Shown in pieces: positions 1-9,510 of a DNA stretch of 64,000 nucleotides; position 1 is the stretch's first letter; each line of letters opens with the position of its first letter. The notes beneath the pieces are model-generated. The model ran no database searches, was not told where the DNA came from, and was given only the letters and a program-made list of their open reading frames with translations. A program made the position numbers and the translations under genes. The DNA comes from Sulfurimonas sp. HSL1-2. Its GTDB lineage: Bacteria > Campylobacterota > Campylobacteria > Campylobacterales > Sulfurimonadaceae. The stretch is taken from positions 2,415,573 to 2,479,572 of the forward strand of contig NZ_CP147914.1 in NCBI RefSeq assembly GCF_039645565.1, written 5' to 3'.

Positions 1-2
1 CC

Positions 3-566
3 ATCAAGGTGCCCGCCAGCCAGAGTGACGCCTTCGAAGGCGCCCACGTCGTCGTCGGCCTCTCGCGCCCGGGCACCTTCAGCACAGACGATGTCAAGCG
101 CATGGCCGAAAACCCGGTGGTCTTCACCCTTGCCAACCCCACCCCGGAGATTATGCCGGAACTGGTGCGCGAGGCCCGTCCCGACGCCATCGTCGCCACC
201 GGGCGCAGCGACTTCCCCAACCAGGTCAACAACGTCCTGGGCTTCCCCTTCATCTTCCGCGGGGCCGTCGACGTACGCGCCAAAGCGATCAATACGGAGA
301 TGAAGATCGCCGCCGCCGAAGCGCTGGCGCGCCTGGCCCGGACGGAAGTCCCCGCCTACCTGAACGAACTCTACGGTACCGAACTTACCTTCGGCCGTGA
401 CTACCTCATCCCCAAACCCTTCGACAGGCGTCTGATCGTCGAGGTCTCCAGCGCCGTCGCCGCGGCGGCGCTCCACACGGGCGTCGCCCGTATCGGTGAC
501 TTCGATATCGATGCCTACCGCAAAGCACTCGCCGAGCGTATCTGCGTCGACTGCCAGCCCGAATAG
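3..566 (+). CDS. Malic enzyme, C-terminal part (5' truncated by window edge)
   Basis: This is the NAD(P)-binding half of a malic enzyme, which converts malate to pyruvate and CO2 and links the C4 pool to pyruvate. The frame is open from the window edge, and 187 residues are visible. The stretches TLANPTPEI and ATGRSDFPNQVNNVLGF are family hallmarks of the cofactor-binding domain. The protein ends at DCQPE without a phosphotransacetylase-like extension, so it is the short single-unit type rather than the MaeB-Pta fusion. The cofactor cannot be told from this fragment. The gene converges on the glutamate dehydrogenase gene, with only 3 bases between the two stop codons. Family confidence is high; the N-terminal half is unseen. 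Confidence 0.9.
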   Translation: MKVPASQSDAFEGAHVVVGLSRPGTFSTDDVKRMAENPVVFTLANPTPEIMPELVREARPDAIVATGRSDFPNQVNNVLGFPFIFRGAVDVRAKAINTEMKIAAAEALARLARTEVPAYLNELYGTELTFGRDYLIPKPFDRRLIVEVSSAVAAAALHTGVARIGDFDIDAYRKALAERICVDCQPE

Positions 567-569
567 GCG

Positions 570-3500
570 CTAGATCACCGACGTCATCAACAGGTTGACC
601 AGGAGGGTCACGTCCCGCAGGGACGGCTTCTGGTTCGCCTCCAGCGCCGCGATCGATTCCAGAATATCGGCAAAGGCTTCCCGGTCGTTGGTCAGGAAGT
701 TCTCGAACGCTTCCAGCGGCGGTTCGTTGATGCGCTGGAACGCGAGAATGCGGTTCGTATAGTGCACGGCGATATACTCGACGAACTGCAGCAGCTGCCG
801 CCGGAGACTGAGGTCCCGTTCGTCTTTGAGATCGAGGGCATTGAGGATGGTGATGATCCGCAGAATCGCAAACCGTTCGATGACCAGGTAGAAAAGCGTC
901 GCGACATCGCTGAATGAGTGTTTGCTCTGCTCTTTGGTAATGATGACCGCGACCGCGAAGCGGAGGTAATCCAGTACGTCGAAGAATCGGTTGAAGGTGT
1001 CGTTCCCCTCGATCAGCATCCGCGGCTGTTTCGGTTTGATCTTCGAGAGCATGTCGAAGAGCTCCTCCCTGTGCTCGATGAAATGGAGGCTGTCGATCGA
1101 TTCGACATCGACATATTTGACCATCCAGCGTGTCGCGAAGTTGAGGACGTGTTCGATCTGGTCCAGCAGGGCATACTGCTGCCGTACCGGCATGGTGTAG
1201 TCGGAACGGAAGATCGTGTGGCGGATGTCGTTCGCCCCGAAGAGGGCGTTACAGATCAGGTAGGCGCGGATCTTCGTCAGGAAACGCGCTTTCCCCAGCC
1301 GCCGGAAGTCACTGACGAAAGAGACCCCCTGGTTGTTGATGACCATGTCGGCGATCATCGTCGCGATGATCTGGCGGCGCAGCGGGTGGTGGCGGATCTC
1401 CTCCTCGTACGCACTGACAAAGGCCTTGGGAAAATATTTGTACAGATAGCGATGGGCGAACTGCTCGTCGATCAATTCCGTATCGATGATCAGCTGCTTG
1501 ATAAAGATCTTCGCGTAGGAGAGCAGCGAGCCCAGGATCGGCCGTACGATCCCCCCCTCGGCGGAGAGCACCTCGAAGATATTCTCTTTTTTCGGGATAA
1601 AGAAGTCACGGCGGTTGAAGACCGGGTTCTCCTCGGCGATGACGTCGATCGCCTCCTGGAAATCCTCCAGGTAGATCCGGCTGAGCTGTTCGTCGCGGGA
1701 GATCGCCAGCGCCTGGCGGTAGCAGCTCCACAGAACGCTGTTCTCCACCTGCTCGCCGTGGCGCCCGAGCACTTCGGTGCGGCTCTGCTGATCGAGCAGC
1801 CCTTTCCGGCTCAGTGCCTCGAGCAGGATCTTGATATTGACCTCGTGGTCGGAGGTGTCCACCCCGCCGGCATTGTCGATGCCGTCAAGGTTGATTTTGC
1901 CGCCGCCCAGGGCATATTCGATGCGGGCGCGCTGGGTGAAGCCGAGGTTCCCCCCTTCGCTGACGGCGAAACAGCGCAGCTGCGCGGCGTTGATCCGCAC
2001 CGATTCGTTCTGCTTGTCCCCCAGTTCGAAGTCGCTCTCCTCAGAGTGTTTCACATAGGTGCCGACCCCGCCGTTGAACAGCAGGTCGACCTTCATGCAC
2101 AGCAGCGCCCGGGCCAGCTCCTCCCCGCTCATGTAACGCGCCTGGGTCTGGAGCATCCGGCGTATCTCTTCGCTGAGCGGGATCGCCTTGTCGCTTCGGT
2201 TCCAGACCCCGCCCCCCGCGGAGATCAGCTCCCTGTTATAGGCCCCCCAGCTGCCGTCCTTGGACCCGAAGAGACGCTTGCGCTCCTCGTACGCCTCCTG
2301 CGGCGAGGGGTTCGGATCGACGAAGATCTCCCGGTGTGAGATCGCGCCGAGCAGTTTGAACGCCCGTGAGAGGAGTACCCCGTTGCCAAAGACGTCGCCG
2401 TTCATCGACCCGATGCCGACGACGGTGATGGGGTCGTTGTAGAGGTCGATGCCGCGCTCGAGGAAGAAGCGCTGTGTCGAGCGCATGGCCCCCTTGGCCG
2501 TGATCCCGATGGCCTTGTGGTCGTACCCGTTGCTTCCGCCGCTGGCAAAAGCATCCCCCAGCCAGAACCCCCGTCTGAGTGCGATGGCATTTGCCGTATC
2601 GCTCATCGCCGCCGTGCCCTTGTCCGCCGCGACGACGAAGTAGCTGTCCTCCCCGTCGTAGGCGACGATCCGGTCGTCATGCACGGCTTCGCCTTCCACG
2701 ACGTTGTCGACGAGATCCAGCAGGTTCTCGATAAAGGTGCTGTAGATCTCGCTGAAGAGCTCCTTGGTGATCTCGCTGCGCGGCCGGTCGATGACGAAGC
2801 CGCCTTTGGCGCCGTCGGGGATGATGATCGCGTTCTTCCCCTCCTGGGTTACCATCAAGGAGCGTACCTCGCTGCGGTAGTCGTCGTACCGTTCGCTCCA
2901 GCGTAACCCCCCGCGGCTGACGGGACCCATCCGCAGGTGTACGCCACGGAAATCCTGGTGGTAGACGAAGGCCTCGATGCGCGGCTGGATGCCGTGGAGA
3001 TGTTCGGCAAACTTCGACATATCGAGCTTGAACGCGATCGCGCTGCGGTCCAGATAAAAGTTGGTCCGGCTCATGGCGCCGAGCATTGCGAAGAGGAGCT
3101 TGAGGATCCTGTCATCCATGATGTCCGGGACGGCTTTGATCGCCTCGGCGATGATCCCCTCTATTTCCGTACTTTTCTGCGCCCGCGTCTTGGCCTCCGG
3201 GTTGAAACGCGCGGCGAAATAGTGCAGCAGCATGGCCGAAAGTTCGTCGTGCCGCGTTACCGTGTGGAGGATCGTCTCGAAATTGATCGACGGCACGGCC
3301 TGGTTGATGTACTCGATAAAGGAGCGCAGCAGCGTCACCTGGCGCAGGCTCAGGTTCTGCTTGTAGACCAGCGAATAGATGCGGCAGCTGCTGAAGGTCC
3401 GCCCCAGCAGCGAATCGGTGATGACCGACTCGATATTCGTTTTGGCCCGGGAGAAGGCCTCCGTGTCATCGACCTGCAGGTTGAAGCGGCAGACATGGAC

Positions 3501-3758
3501 CGGCTTCTTCTCCGGTTCAACCGTATAGGTCACCTCGTCCACCACCACGAAGGCGAAATCATGCAGGATCGGGGTGATGTCGGAGAGCAGCAGCTGCTCT
3601 CGGGAATAGAGCCGTACCGCGGCCTTGCCTTCGGCCTGCGTGATCTGTGTGACGATGGGGGACTGCCGCAGCGCGTTCAGCAGTTCCTCCCCGATCTCCA
3701 GGTCCTGGGGATGCAGCAGCTGCGAACAGACCGCGCCGAGCTGGTTTTCAGGGCTCAT
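570..3758 (-). CDS. Large NAD-type glutamate dehydrogenase
   Basis: Predicted to interconvert glutamate and 2-oxoglutarate plus ammonium in the cytoplasm. The protein has 1062 residues. The catalytic core signature lies at roughly residues 275-320 (RGGLRWSERYDDYRSEV, then IIIPDGAKGGF), which is the substrate-binding lysine region of the large NAD-GDH family. Further family stretches are GGGVWNRSDKAIPLSEE and LLFNGGVGTYVK. Bacterial members of this family are often near 1600 residues, so this is a shorter form that lacks much of the N-terminal regulatory region. The ATG at 3756-3758 is preceded by an AAGGAGTTA-type ribosome binding site on the minus strand. It follows the GGDEF-EAL gene with a one-base gap, so the two are probably co-transcribed. 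Confidence 0.9.
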   Translation of the reverse strand: MSPENQLGAVCSQLLHPQDLEIGEELLNALRQSPIVTQITQAEGKAAVRLYSREQLLLSDITPILHDFAFVVVDEVTYTVEPEKKPVHVCRFNLQVDDTEAFSRAKTNIESVITDSLLGRTFSSCRIYSLVYKQNLSLRQVTLLRSFIEYINQAVPSINFETILHTVTRHDELSAMLLHYFAARFNPEAKTRAQKSTEIEGIIAEAIKAVPDIMDDRILKLLFAMLGAMSRTNFYLDRSAIAFKLDMSKFAEHLHGIQPRIEAFVYHQDFRGVHLRMGPVSRGGLRWSERYDDYRSEVRSLMVTQEGKNAIIIPDGAKGGFVIDRPRSEITKELFSEIYSTFIENLLDLVDNVVEGEAVHDDRIVAYDGEDSYFVVAADKGTAAMSDTANAIALRRGFWLGDAFASGGSNGYDHKAIGITAKGAMRSTQRFFLERGIDLYNDPITVVGIGSMNGDVFGNGVLLSRAFKLLGAISHREIFVDPNPSPQEAYEERKRLFGSKDGSWGAYNRELISAGGGVWNRSDKAIPLSEEIRRMLQTQARYMSGEELARALLCMKVDLLFNGGVGTYVKHSEESDFELGDKQNESVRINAAQLRCFAVSEGGNLGFTQRARIEYALGGGKINLDGIDNAGGVDTSDHEVNIKILLEALSRKGLLDQQSRTEVLGRHGEQVENSVLWSCYRQALAISRDEQLSRIYLEDFQEAIDVIAEENPVFNRRDFFIPKKENIFEVLSAEGGIVRPILGSLLSYAKIFIKQLIIDTELIDEQFAHRYLYKYFPKAFVSAYEEEIRHHPLRRQIIATMIADMVINNQGVSFVSDFRRLGKARFLTKIRAYLICNALFGANDIRHTIFRSDYTMPVRQQYALLDQIEHVLNFATRWMVKYVDVESIDSLHFIEHREELFDMLSKIKPKQPRMLIEGNDTFNRFFDVLDYLRFAVAVIITKEQSKHSFSDVATLFYLVIERFAILRIITILNALDLKDERDLSLRRQLLQFVEYIAVHYTNRILAFQRINEPPLEAFENFLTNDREAFADILESIAALEANQKPSLRDVTLLVNLLMTSVI

Positions 3759-3759
3759 G

Positions 3760-5874
3760 TTAACTCCTTGTATTGCATGTCACTCCCTCCGGCGACGGTG
3801 CGGGATGGCCGTAGTAGTACCCCTGTCCGTACTCGACGCCCATCGTTTCCAGCACGGCAATCGTCGCTTCATCCTCGACGAATTCCGCGACGATCTCGAA
3901 ACCGAGCTGCTTGGCGAAACGGACGATGGTCTTGACGGTATGCTTGGTCATCTCGTCCCCGACCACCTTCGAGATCAGCGAACCGTCGATCTTCAGAATG
4001 TCGATATCCAGCTCCATCAGGTAGGCGAAGTTGGAGTAGCCGACGCCGAAATCGTCAATGGCGACCCGGCAGCCGTACGCCTTGACCCGTTTGATAAACG
4101 CTTTGACCGATTCGAGGTCGTCAAGCTCTTCGCTTTCGAGCAGTTCGATATCCAAACGGCCGGCACGCTCTTTGTAGGTCTCCAGCACGGAGAGCAGCAT
4201 CGAGACCATCTTTTCGTCGGCCAGGTCGCGCATCCCGAGGTTGATGGCGAAACGGGTATCGTACCCCGCCATCGCCTCGAAAACCTTCTGCACCATGACC
4301 GCGGTGATCCGGCGGTAATAGGGGGTCTGCATCGCCGTTTTCAAAAAGGCCGCCGGACCGCTGACGGCGCCGTCGCTCCCCACCATCCGCACCAGGGCTT
4401 CATACTTGGCGACCTCGCCGCTTTTCAGCCGCACGATAGGCTGGAACCACGGCACGATGGCGTCGCGGTCGAGGGCTCTTTTGAGCTCATGGGCCGTGGC
4501 AATGTTCCTGGCCGCCTGTTCTTTGAGATGCAGCTCCTCCGAGAAGACCAGCACCCCTTCGCTGTGACGCGCTTTGTCGTACTTGAGGATCAGGTCCGCA
4601 TTCTCCAGCAGCGGCGCCACGCTGTTGACTGCGACGGAAACGGTCAGGTAGACCTCGATATCGTCCACGAAGAAGGTGTACCCCTCGATGCTTTTTTTCA
4701 GCATTACGGCCATCTGACGAGCACGCTCGGCGTCAATCCCCTGGAGCACCACGCCGAATTCATCCCCTCCCAGACGGAAGTAGTGGGGGCGGTACGGCTC
4801 CAGGACCGGCTGGCGGATCAGCAGGCCGATCTCTTTGAGGATCGCATTGCCGGCGGCACTGCCGTAAAAGTCGTTGACATGCTTGAAACGGTCCAGGTTG
4901 AGCAGCAGCAAATACGGAGATTCGAACTGCGTCTGTAGCTGTTCGAAGCGGCTGCGGCTGAGCAGTCCCGTCAGCTGGTCATGGCTGATCGCATGGCGCA
5001 GTTCCCCTTCAAGCTTACGCAGACGGCGGTTCTCATTCCCGGCATGGACCAGCAGGCCGATAACCAGGATCAGGGCCGTCAGGAAAAGCGCCGCCAGGAT
5101 GACGACGAAACGGTCGAGCATCTCGTAATCCCGCTTCGCCTCATCGAGGAAGTTCGTTTCCAGTTCGACGATCCGCCGGTCGAGGTCGAAGGTTTCGATG
5201 CGGTTGACGTTCTGCACGAATCCCGGATAGTTTGCGGCGATATAATGCACGTGCAGCATGAAACTCCGGATCAGGGCCGCCTGCTCTTTGGACATGCCCG
5301 AAAGAAACCCCAGCGGTTCCACCTCTTCATTGAGATCGCCGAGGAAAGTGGCATCGAAAAGTATCCGGGCCTGGGAGACCTCCGCGATGATGGAGAGGAT
5401 ACGGGCATAGGTCACCGGATCGTCTTCGAACAGTTTCACTTTCTGCGCCGAAAGCGAGGTGATGTAGACAAAGGAGTTCTTGATCCCGGCGTTAAGCATC
5501 ATAAAGTCGCCGATCATCGTTTCGTATCGGTTCAGCGCTTCACCGAGACGCACCAGAGAGCGGTAGCTCTGCCGGTAGGCATCGCGCTGCAAAAACGCGT
5601 TTTTGCGCAGCGCCTCGAACTCATGCTTCAGCGTATCGAGATCCCCCGTGATTTCGTCCTGGTTGGAATAGGCGAAGAGGGAACTGCGAAGGATCTCGTA
5701 GTTGAGCCGGTGGTAGTTGCGGTCGATCGTATGAAAATGACCCCGCACCTCCCGGAAGTTGTACTCGACATGGCGCTGCGACAGGTAGAAATAGAGCAGG
5801 AGCGAAAACGACCCCACCCCGGCCGCAAGCGCCAGGAAGGGTTTCCAGCCGATCTGCCGGAGCAGCGCACTCAT
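3760..5874 (-). CDS. Membrane sensor with GGDEF and EAL domains (cyclic-di-GMP turnover)
   Basis: A 704-residue signalling protein. One membrane segment at about 12-30 and another at about 256-277 bracket an all-helical periplasmic domain of about 220 residues, resembling DAHL-type helical sensor domains. The GGDEF motif is intact at 369-373 (RLGGDEFGVV), so diguanylate cyclase activity is possible. The EAL motif is at 492-494 (KYEALVRM), followed by the metal-site stretch AIDDFGVGYSNF, so phosphodiesterase activity is also possible. Both active sites look complete, and the net direction cannot be told from sequence. The start overlaps the stop of the upstream cytochrome c peroxidase gene (ATGA at 5871-5874), which implies translational coupling and suggests a link to oxidant sensing. 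That link is an inference. Confidence 0.9.
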   Translation of the reverse strand: MSALLRQIGWKPFLALAAGVGSFSLLLYFYLSQRHVEYNFREVRGHFHTIDRNYHRLNYEILRSSLFAYSNQDEITGDLDTLKHEFEALRKNAFLQRDAYRQSYRSLVRLGEALNRYETMIGDFMMLNAGIKNSFVYITSLSAQKVKLFEDDPVTYARILSIIAEVSQARILFDATFLGDLNEEVEPLGFLSGMSKEQAALIRSFMLHVHYIAANYPGFVQNVNRIETFDLDRRIVELETNFLDEAKRDYEMLDRFVVILAALFLTALILVIGLLVHAGNENRRLRKLEGELRHAISHDQLTGLLSRSRFEQLQTQFESPYLLLLNLDRFKHVNDFYGSAAGNAILKEIGLLIRQPVLEPYRPHYFRLGGDEFGVVLQGIDAERARQMAVMLKKSIEGYTFFVDDIEVYLTVSVAVNSVAPLLENADLILKYDKARHSEGVLVFSEELHLKEQAARNIATAHELKRALDRDAIVPWFQPIVRLKSGEVAKYEALVRMVGSDGAVSGPAAFLKTAMQTPYYRRITAVMVQKVFEAMAGYDTRFAINLGMRDLADEKMVSMLLSVLETYKERAGRLDIELLESEELDDLESVKAFIKRVKAYGCRVAIDDFGVGYSNFAYLMELDIDILKIDGSLISKVVGDEMTKHTVKTIVRFAKQLGFEIVAEFVEDEATIAVLETMGVEYGQGYYYGHPAPSPEGVTCNTRS

Positions 5875-6797
5875 CGCAGCACTTCCGGACGCTCGCCGGT
5901 CAGCGTTTTGAGGAACGCCACGATCGCCTTGACGTCCTTGTCGCTCAATTCGACCCCGAGGTTGTGGTAGCTCATCTTCTGCACCGCGTCGGTCAGGGTC
6001 TTGGAGGAGGCGTCGTGGAAATAGGGCGCCGTCAGGGCGATGTTGCGCAGGGTCGGAACCTTGTAGACATTCACATGACTGCGTTTGTTCGTAATGGCAT
6101 GCAGGTCCGGAGCCGCTTCGTCGTGTTCATAGGGGACGAAGAGCCCCATCTTCTGGAAAGAGTTCCCCCCGATGTTGATCCCGTTGTGGCAGGTGATGCA
6201 GCCGTAGGCCTTGAACCGCTGGTATCCCTCCTGCTCCAGCGGGGAGAGGGTGGTTTCCCCCCGCAGGAAGCGGTCGAAGGGGCTGTCGGGCGTCACCAGC
6301 GCCTTTTCGAACTCGACGATCGCATCGATCACCTGCTCATAGGTGACCCCCTTTTCCCCGTAGACGGCGGCAAAGGCGTTAACGTAGGCGGGGTCCGCGT
6401 TGAGGCGCTGGGTAACCGTGGCACTCTCCATTCCCATTTCGACGGGGTTGTGGATCGGCCCGCTGGCCTGCTCCGTGAGCGATTCCGCGCGCCCGTTCCA
6501 GAACTGCTTGAAGTTGTAGCGGGCGTTGTACACGGTCGGCGACTGGACGTTGCCCGTTTTCCCCCCGACCCCGATGGAGACCGGGCGGGGGTCGGCGCCG
6601 CCGTAATTGAAGCTGTGACAGGTGGCACAGGCCACCGTTTTGTCGCTGGAAAGCAGGGTTTCGCTGAAGAGCTTCTTCCCCAGCGCCGCCTTGGCCGGAT
6701 CATACGCCACATGCCGGGGAAGCGGCTCGATGGGTTCCTGCCCCATCGCAAGCGTTGAAAAGGCCGATAAAACGATCGCAGCGAACCAGTATTTCAT
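5871..6797 (-). CDS. ccpA: Di-heme cytochrome c peroxidase
   Basis: Periplasmic enzyme that reduces hydrogen peroxide with electrons from cytochrome c. The 308-residue protein begins with a Sec signal peptide (MKYWFAAIVLSAFSTLAMG). It has two CXXCH heme sites, CATCH at 57-61 and CITCH at 200-204, at the spacing expected for the CcpA/MauG family. PHNP-like stretches such as GPIHNPVEMG and the C-terminal APYFHDAS region also fit. Length is typical of bacterial CcpA. The ATG at 6795-6797 lies only 7 bases downstream of a TATACT box and has no clear Shine-Dalgarno site, so the transcript may be leaderless. It heads a two- or three-gene unit with the GGDEF-EAL protein and glutamate dehydrogenase. 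Confidence 0.93.
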   Translation of the reverse strand: MKYWFAAIVLSAFSTLAMGQEPIEPLPRHVAYDPAKAALGKKLFSETLLSSDKTVACATCHSFNYGGADPRPVSIGVGGKTGNVQSPTVYNARYNFKQFWNGRAESLTEQASGPIHNPVEMGMESATVTQRLNADPAYVNAFAAVYGEKGVTYEQVIDAIVEFEKALVTPDSPFDRFLRGETTLSPLEQEGYQRFKAYGCITCHNGINIGGNSFQKMGLFVPYEHDEAAPDLHAITNKRSHVNVYKVPTLRNIALTAPYFHDASSKTLTDAVQKMSYHNLGVELSDKDVKAIVAFLKTLTGERPEVLR

Positions 6798-6810
6798 GAG
6801 GTCGAGTATA
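6798..6810 (-). promoter_or_regulatory. -10 box immediately before ccpA (leaderless candidate)
   Basis: On the minus strand TATACT occupies 6810-6805, and 7 bases (6804-6798) separate it from the ATG at 6797. A start site at the usual distance would fall on or next to the start codon. No purine-rich ribosome binding site is present upstream. This was not tested experimentally. Confidence 0.45.
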
Positions 6811-6847
6811 GCATAAGCGTCCCCCGCTTATTAAACGAAACCCAGGT

Positions 6848-7501
6848 TCAGCGCCCCTTTTCCGTCAGGCGCCAGAAAAGGCGGAGACTGCGGCGGGCAC
6901 GGTGGTCCAAACGGTAGTGGATCCCCTCCAGGTAGGCGAGGATATCCTGCGGCCGGACGCCGGTACGCGCGGAAGCGCGCTTGAGCAGGTACTGCGGGAT
7001 CTTCTGGCGGCGGCGGGCAAAGGCACGGCCGAGCCGCTGCATCTGTTTTTCGTTCGCCTGGTACGACAGCAGTCCGAAAACAAAAGGGAGGCCGTAGCGT
7101 TTGTGCCACTCTTCGGCTAGGTCCAGGGCCTCGACGCCCTCCAGGTAGGCCCGCAAAGCGGGATCGCCGATGAGAACCCTCCCTTCATGCCCCAGCACCC
7201 GGACCAGGGCGTTTGAGGTTTCCGAGGCCGTGTCCGTCTGAGGCGTTTCGGACGGCAGCAGCAGCACGCTCTGCACAGGGCCGTCGGCGATGATCCCCAG
7301 GTTCAGGTGCTTCTGCCCCTTGGCACGGATGCTGGAGATGAACGCGGCATCGATCTTGCGCATCCGGTAGGCGCGGTTGATGGCGGAAGGCACGTTCGAA
7401 CCGTGGCGCAGCATCATCTGCGACTGCGACGAACGTACATAGCGTTTCATAAAGACGTGAAACGGCAGCAGATTCAGGTATTCGATCCGGCCAAAACGCA
7501 T
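6848..7501 (-). CDS. mqnA: Chorismate dehydratase, futalosine menaquinone pathway
   Basis: MqnA converts chorismate to 3-enolpyruvyl-benzoate, the first step of the futalosine route to menaquinone used by Campylobacterota. The 217-residue protein has the periplasmic-binding-protein-like fold signature of the MqnA/MqnD family. It opens with RFGRIEYLNLLPFHVF, and NVPSAINRAYRMRKIDAAFIS matches the region where substrate contacts lie. Length is slightly below the roughly 230-280 residues common elsewhere, as is normal for the epsilon-type. The ATG at 7499-7501 is preceded by an AGGAGG site on the minus strand and by a TATAAT box at 7532-7527. It is divergently transcribed from moaD. MqnD is the main alternative, but the N-terminus favours MqnA. 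Confidence 0.85.
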   Translation of the reverse strand: MRFGRIEYLNLLPFHVFMKRYVRSSQSQMMLRHGSNVPSAINRAYRMRKIDAAFISSIRAKGQKHLNLGIIADGPVQSVLLLPSETPQTDTASETSNALVRVLGHEGRVLIGDPALRAYLEGVEALDLAEEWHKRYGLPFVFGLLSYQANEKQMQRLGRAFARRRQKIPQYLLKRASARTGVRPQDILAYLEGIHYRLDHRARRSLRLFWRLTEKGR

Positions 7502-7610
7502 ATTGCCTCCTGAAATAAAGCTAACAATTATACGGCGCCTCCTCTGAAATAACCCGCCCTCAACTCCGCTTTGTTATAATCACGGACTTGTTTTCATAAG
7601 GATTGTGAAT
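7502..7610. promoter_or_regulatory. Divergent promoter region between mqnA and moaD
   Basis: A minus-strand TATAAT lies at 7532-7527 with a leader of about 20 bases and an AGGAGG site before mqnA. A plus-strand TATAAT lies at 7575-7580, followed by a leader of about 25 bases with an AAGGA site before moaD at 7611. Neither has a convincing -35 box, which is common in Campylobacterota. Confidence 0.6.
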
Positions 7611-7832
7611 ATGGTTCGTATCGAATTCCTGGGGCCGATCAGCAAACCGGCCATCGAGATGGAAGCCGCCACCCTGGCCGACGTCGCCAAGGCCCTGCGC
7701 GAGGACGCGGAACTCGCCCCCTGGCTGGAGAACAGCGCCGTCGCCGTCAACGACACCCTCGTCTCCGGCCTCGAGACCCCGCTGAAATCCGGGGACAAAG
7801 TCTCCCTGCTTCCGCCGGTCTGCGGAGGCTGA
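7611..7832 (+). CDS. moaD: Molybdopterin synthase small subunit
   Basis: Ubiquitin-like sulfur carrier of molybdopterin synthase. It ends in the diagnostic C-terminal Gly-Gly (PPVCGG), which is adenylated and thiocarboxylated to donate sulfur to precursor Z. The protein has 73 residues and the beta-grasp pattern typical of MoaD. I chose the ATG at 7611 rather than the in-frame GTG at 7605, because the AAGGA site at 7597-7601 is properly spaced only for the ATG. moaE starts 3 bases after the stop and moeA overlaps moaE, forming a tight Moco operon. Confidence 0.9.
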   Translation: MVRIEFLGPISKPAIEMEAATLADVAKALREDAELAPWLENSAVAVNDTLVSGLETPLKSGDKVSLLPPVCGG

Positions 7833-7835
7833 GGG

Positions 7836-8285
7836 GTGCTGAAGCTCTATGACGGGGCACTCGACGTGCCCGCACTGCTGACACGCTGGTATGAAGAGGA
7901 GGCGCAGAGCAACTACGGCGCCTACATCCCCTTCGTCGGGACCGTCCGCGACGAGAACGGCATCGAAGGGCTGAGCTTCGACATCTACGAACCGATCCTA
8001 AACAGCTGGTTCGACGCCTGGCAGGAGAAAGCCGCCGAGCGGGGTGCCGTACTGAAGATGGCCCACAGCCGGGGCGACGTCCTGCTGCACGAGTCCTCCT
8101 ATATCGCTGCCGTCTTCTCCCCGAAACGCCGCGTCGCGCTGGAGATGATCGAGGAGTTCGTCGAGGATTTCAAAGCCAGCGCTCCCATCTGGAAATATGA
8201 CCTCGTAAACGGTGAACGCATCTATGCCGACGACCGCTCCACGGCCATCAAAGGCAGCGGGCTGTTGGCCGGGGGTGACGCGTGA
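7836..8285 (+). CDS. moaE: Molybdopterin synthase catalytic subunit
   Basis: Large subunit of molybdopterin synthase, which inserts two sulfurs carried by MoaD into cyclic pyranopterin monophosphate. The protein has 149 residues with the family stretches FVGTVRDENG and HESSYIAAVFSPKRR. The lysine-bearing APIWKYD segment matches the active-site region. The start is GTG at 7836, right after the moaD stop. The gene overlaps moeA by 4 bases. The GGAGG sequence at the end of moaD serves as its ribosome binding site. Confidence 0.92.
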   Translation: MLKLYDGALDVPALLTRWYEEEAQSNYGAYIPFVGTVRDENGIEGLSFDIYEPILNSWFDAWQEKAAERGAVLKMAHSRGDVLLHESSYIAAVFSPKRRVALEMIEEFVEDFKASAPIWKYDLVNGERIYADDRSTAIKGSGLLAGGDA

Positions 8286-9496
8286 GTTTCCTCTCCTATT
8301 CTGAATCCGTCGACCGCCTGCTCTCCCTCGACACCGGCCGCGTCCGTGTCGAAAAGGTCGCCCTGCCCGACGCACTGGGGCGTATTCTCGCCGAGCACAT
8401 CGTCGCCGACGAAGATTACCCCCGCCATCCGACGGCCTCCATGGACGGCTACGCCATCGTGGCCGCCGACCAGACGCAAGGCACGATCGCCCTGGCCCAC
8501 AGTGACAACCCCGCGGGCAGCGACGGCCGCGAAGCCGTCCGCAGCGGCATTGCCGTCAAGACCTTTACGGGCGCCAAGATGCCCGAGGGTGCCGACACCC
8601 TCATCCCCATCGAGAACGTCACGGTCGAAAACGGTGCCATCCGAATCGACACCGCCGTACGCGAAGGGTTCAGCGTCCGTCCCGTCGGCGAGAGCTATTT
8701 CAAAGACGAGATCCTCATCCCCGCCGGCACGGCCATCGGCTATGCCGAGATCGGGGTGATGGCGGGACTGAACCGTGTCATGATCCCCGTCGCCCGCCGC
8801 CCCCGCGTCGGCGTCCTCTCGACCGGCAGCGAGATCCTCGACCTCGGCGAACCCGAACGCACCGATTCGCAGATCCGCAGCTCCAACAACTATACCCTCG
8901 CCGCACTGGCGCAAAGCGCGGGTGCGGAAGTCGTCCAGCTCGGGACCGCCGAGGATGACCGCGACAGCATTACGGCCGCCTTCGAGAATGCGCTCGCGTG
9001 CAGCGATATCGTCGTCAGTACCGGCGGGGTCAGCGTCGGCGACTACGACTTCGTCAAGGATGTCGTCCCCGCCCTCGGGGCCACCGTCATCTTCAAAGGG
9101 GTACGGATGAAGCCGGGGCAGCATGTCATGGTCGCCCAGCGCGGCAGCCAGTTCATCCTGGCCCTGCCGGGCTTCGCCTACTCCTCCACGGTCACCTTCA
9201 TCCTTTACGCGCTGCCGCTCATCCGCAAAATGCTCGGGCGCGACCCCGGCCACGCCATCGTCGAAGCGACCCTGGCCGAACCGTTCAACAAGCGCTCGAA
9301 CAAAAGCGAATTCACGACCTGCAACCTCCGCCTGAGCGAAGGACGCTACCTCGTCGATTTCGAAGAGAAGAAAACCGCCTCCTCCGCGGTGCTGACCAAT
9401 ATGCTCGGCAACGCCGCCCTGATGATCACCGACGAGAGTGACGGCCCGCTGGAAGCGGGGACCGTCGTCCGGGTCATCCGGCTCGACCGGCTGTAA
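8282..9496 (+). CDS. moeA: Molybdopterin molybdenumtransferase
   Basis: MoeA inserts molybdate into adenylated molybdopterin to complete the molybdenum cofactor. The 404-residue protein shows the family pattern: [15 protein letters not shown] near residue 45, [15 protein letters not shown] near residue 96, then [11 protein letters not shown] and the [16 protein letters not shown] motif of the MoaB-like domain. A conserved LPGFAYSS stretch and a C-terminal domain IV follow. The start is GTG overlapping the moaE stop. The stop is 12 bases before the rdgB start. In this window the cofactor would be needed by SoxC. Confidence 0.95.
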   Translation: MSFLSYSESVDRLLSLDTGRVRVEKVALPDALGRILAEHIVADEDYPRHPTASMDGYAIVAADQTQGTIALAHSDNPAGSDGREAVRSGIAVKTFTGAKMPEGADTLIPIENVTVENGAIRIDTAVREGFSVRPVGESYFKDEILIPAGTAIGYAEIGVMAGLNRVMIPVARRPRVGVLSTGSEILDLGEPERTDSQIRSSNNYTLAALAQSAGAEVVQLGTAEDDRDSITAAFENALACSDIVVSTGGVSVGDYDFVKDVVPALGATVIFKGVRMKPGQHVMVAQRGSQFILALPGFAYSSTVTFILYALPLIRKMLGRDPGHAIVEATLAEPFNKRSNKSEFTTCNLRLSEGRYLVDFEEKKTASSAVLTNMLGNAALMITDESDGPLEAGTVVRVIRLDRL

Positions 9497-9510
9497 CGAT
9501 GGGAGAGAAG

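Noticed and set aside
918-2339. A 473-codon plus-strand frame and several others antisense to glutamate dehydrogenase
   Set aside because: They mirror the codon pattern of the real minus-strand gene, have no ribosome sites and match no family.
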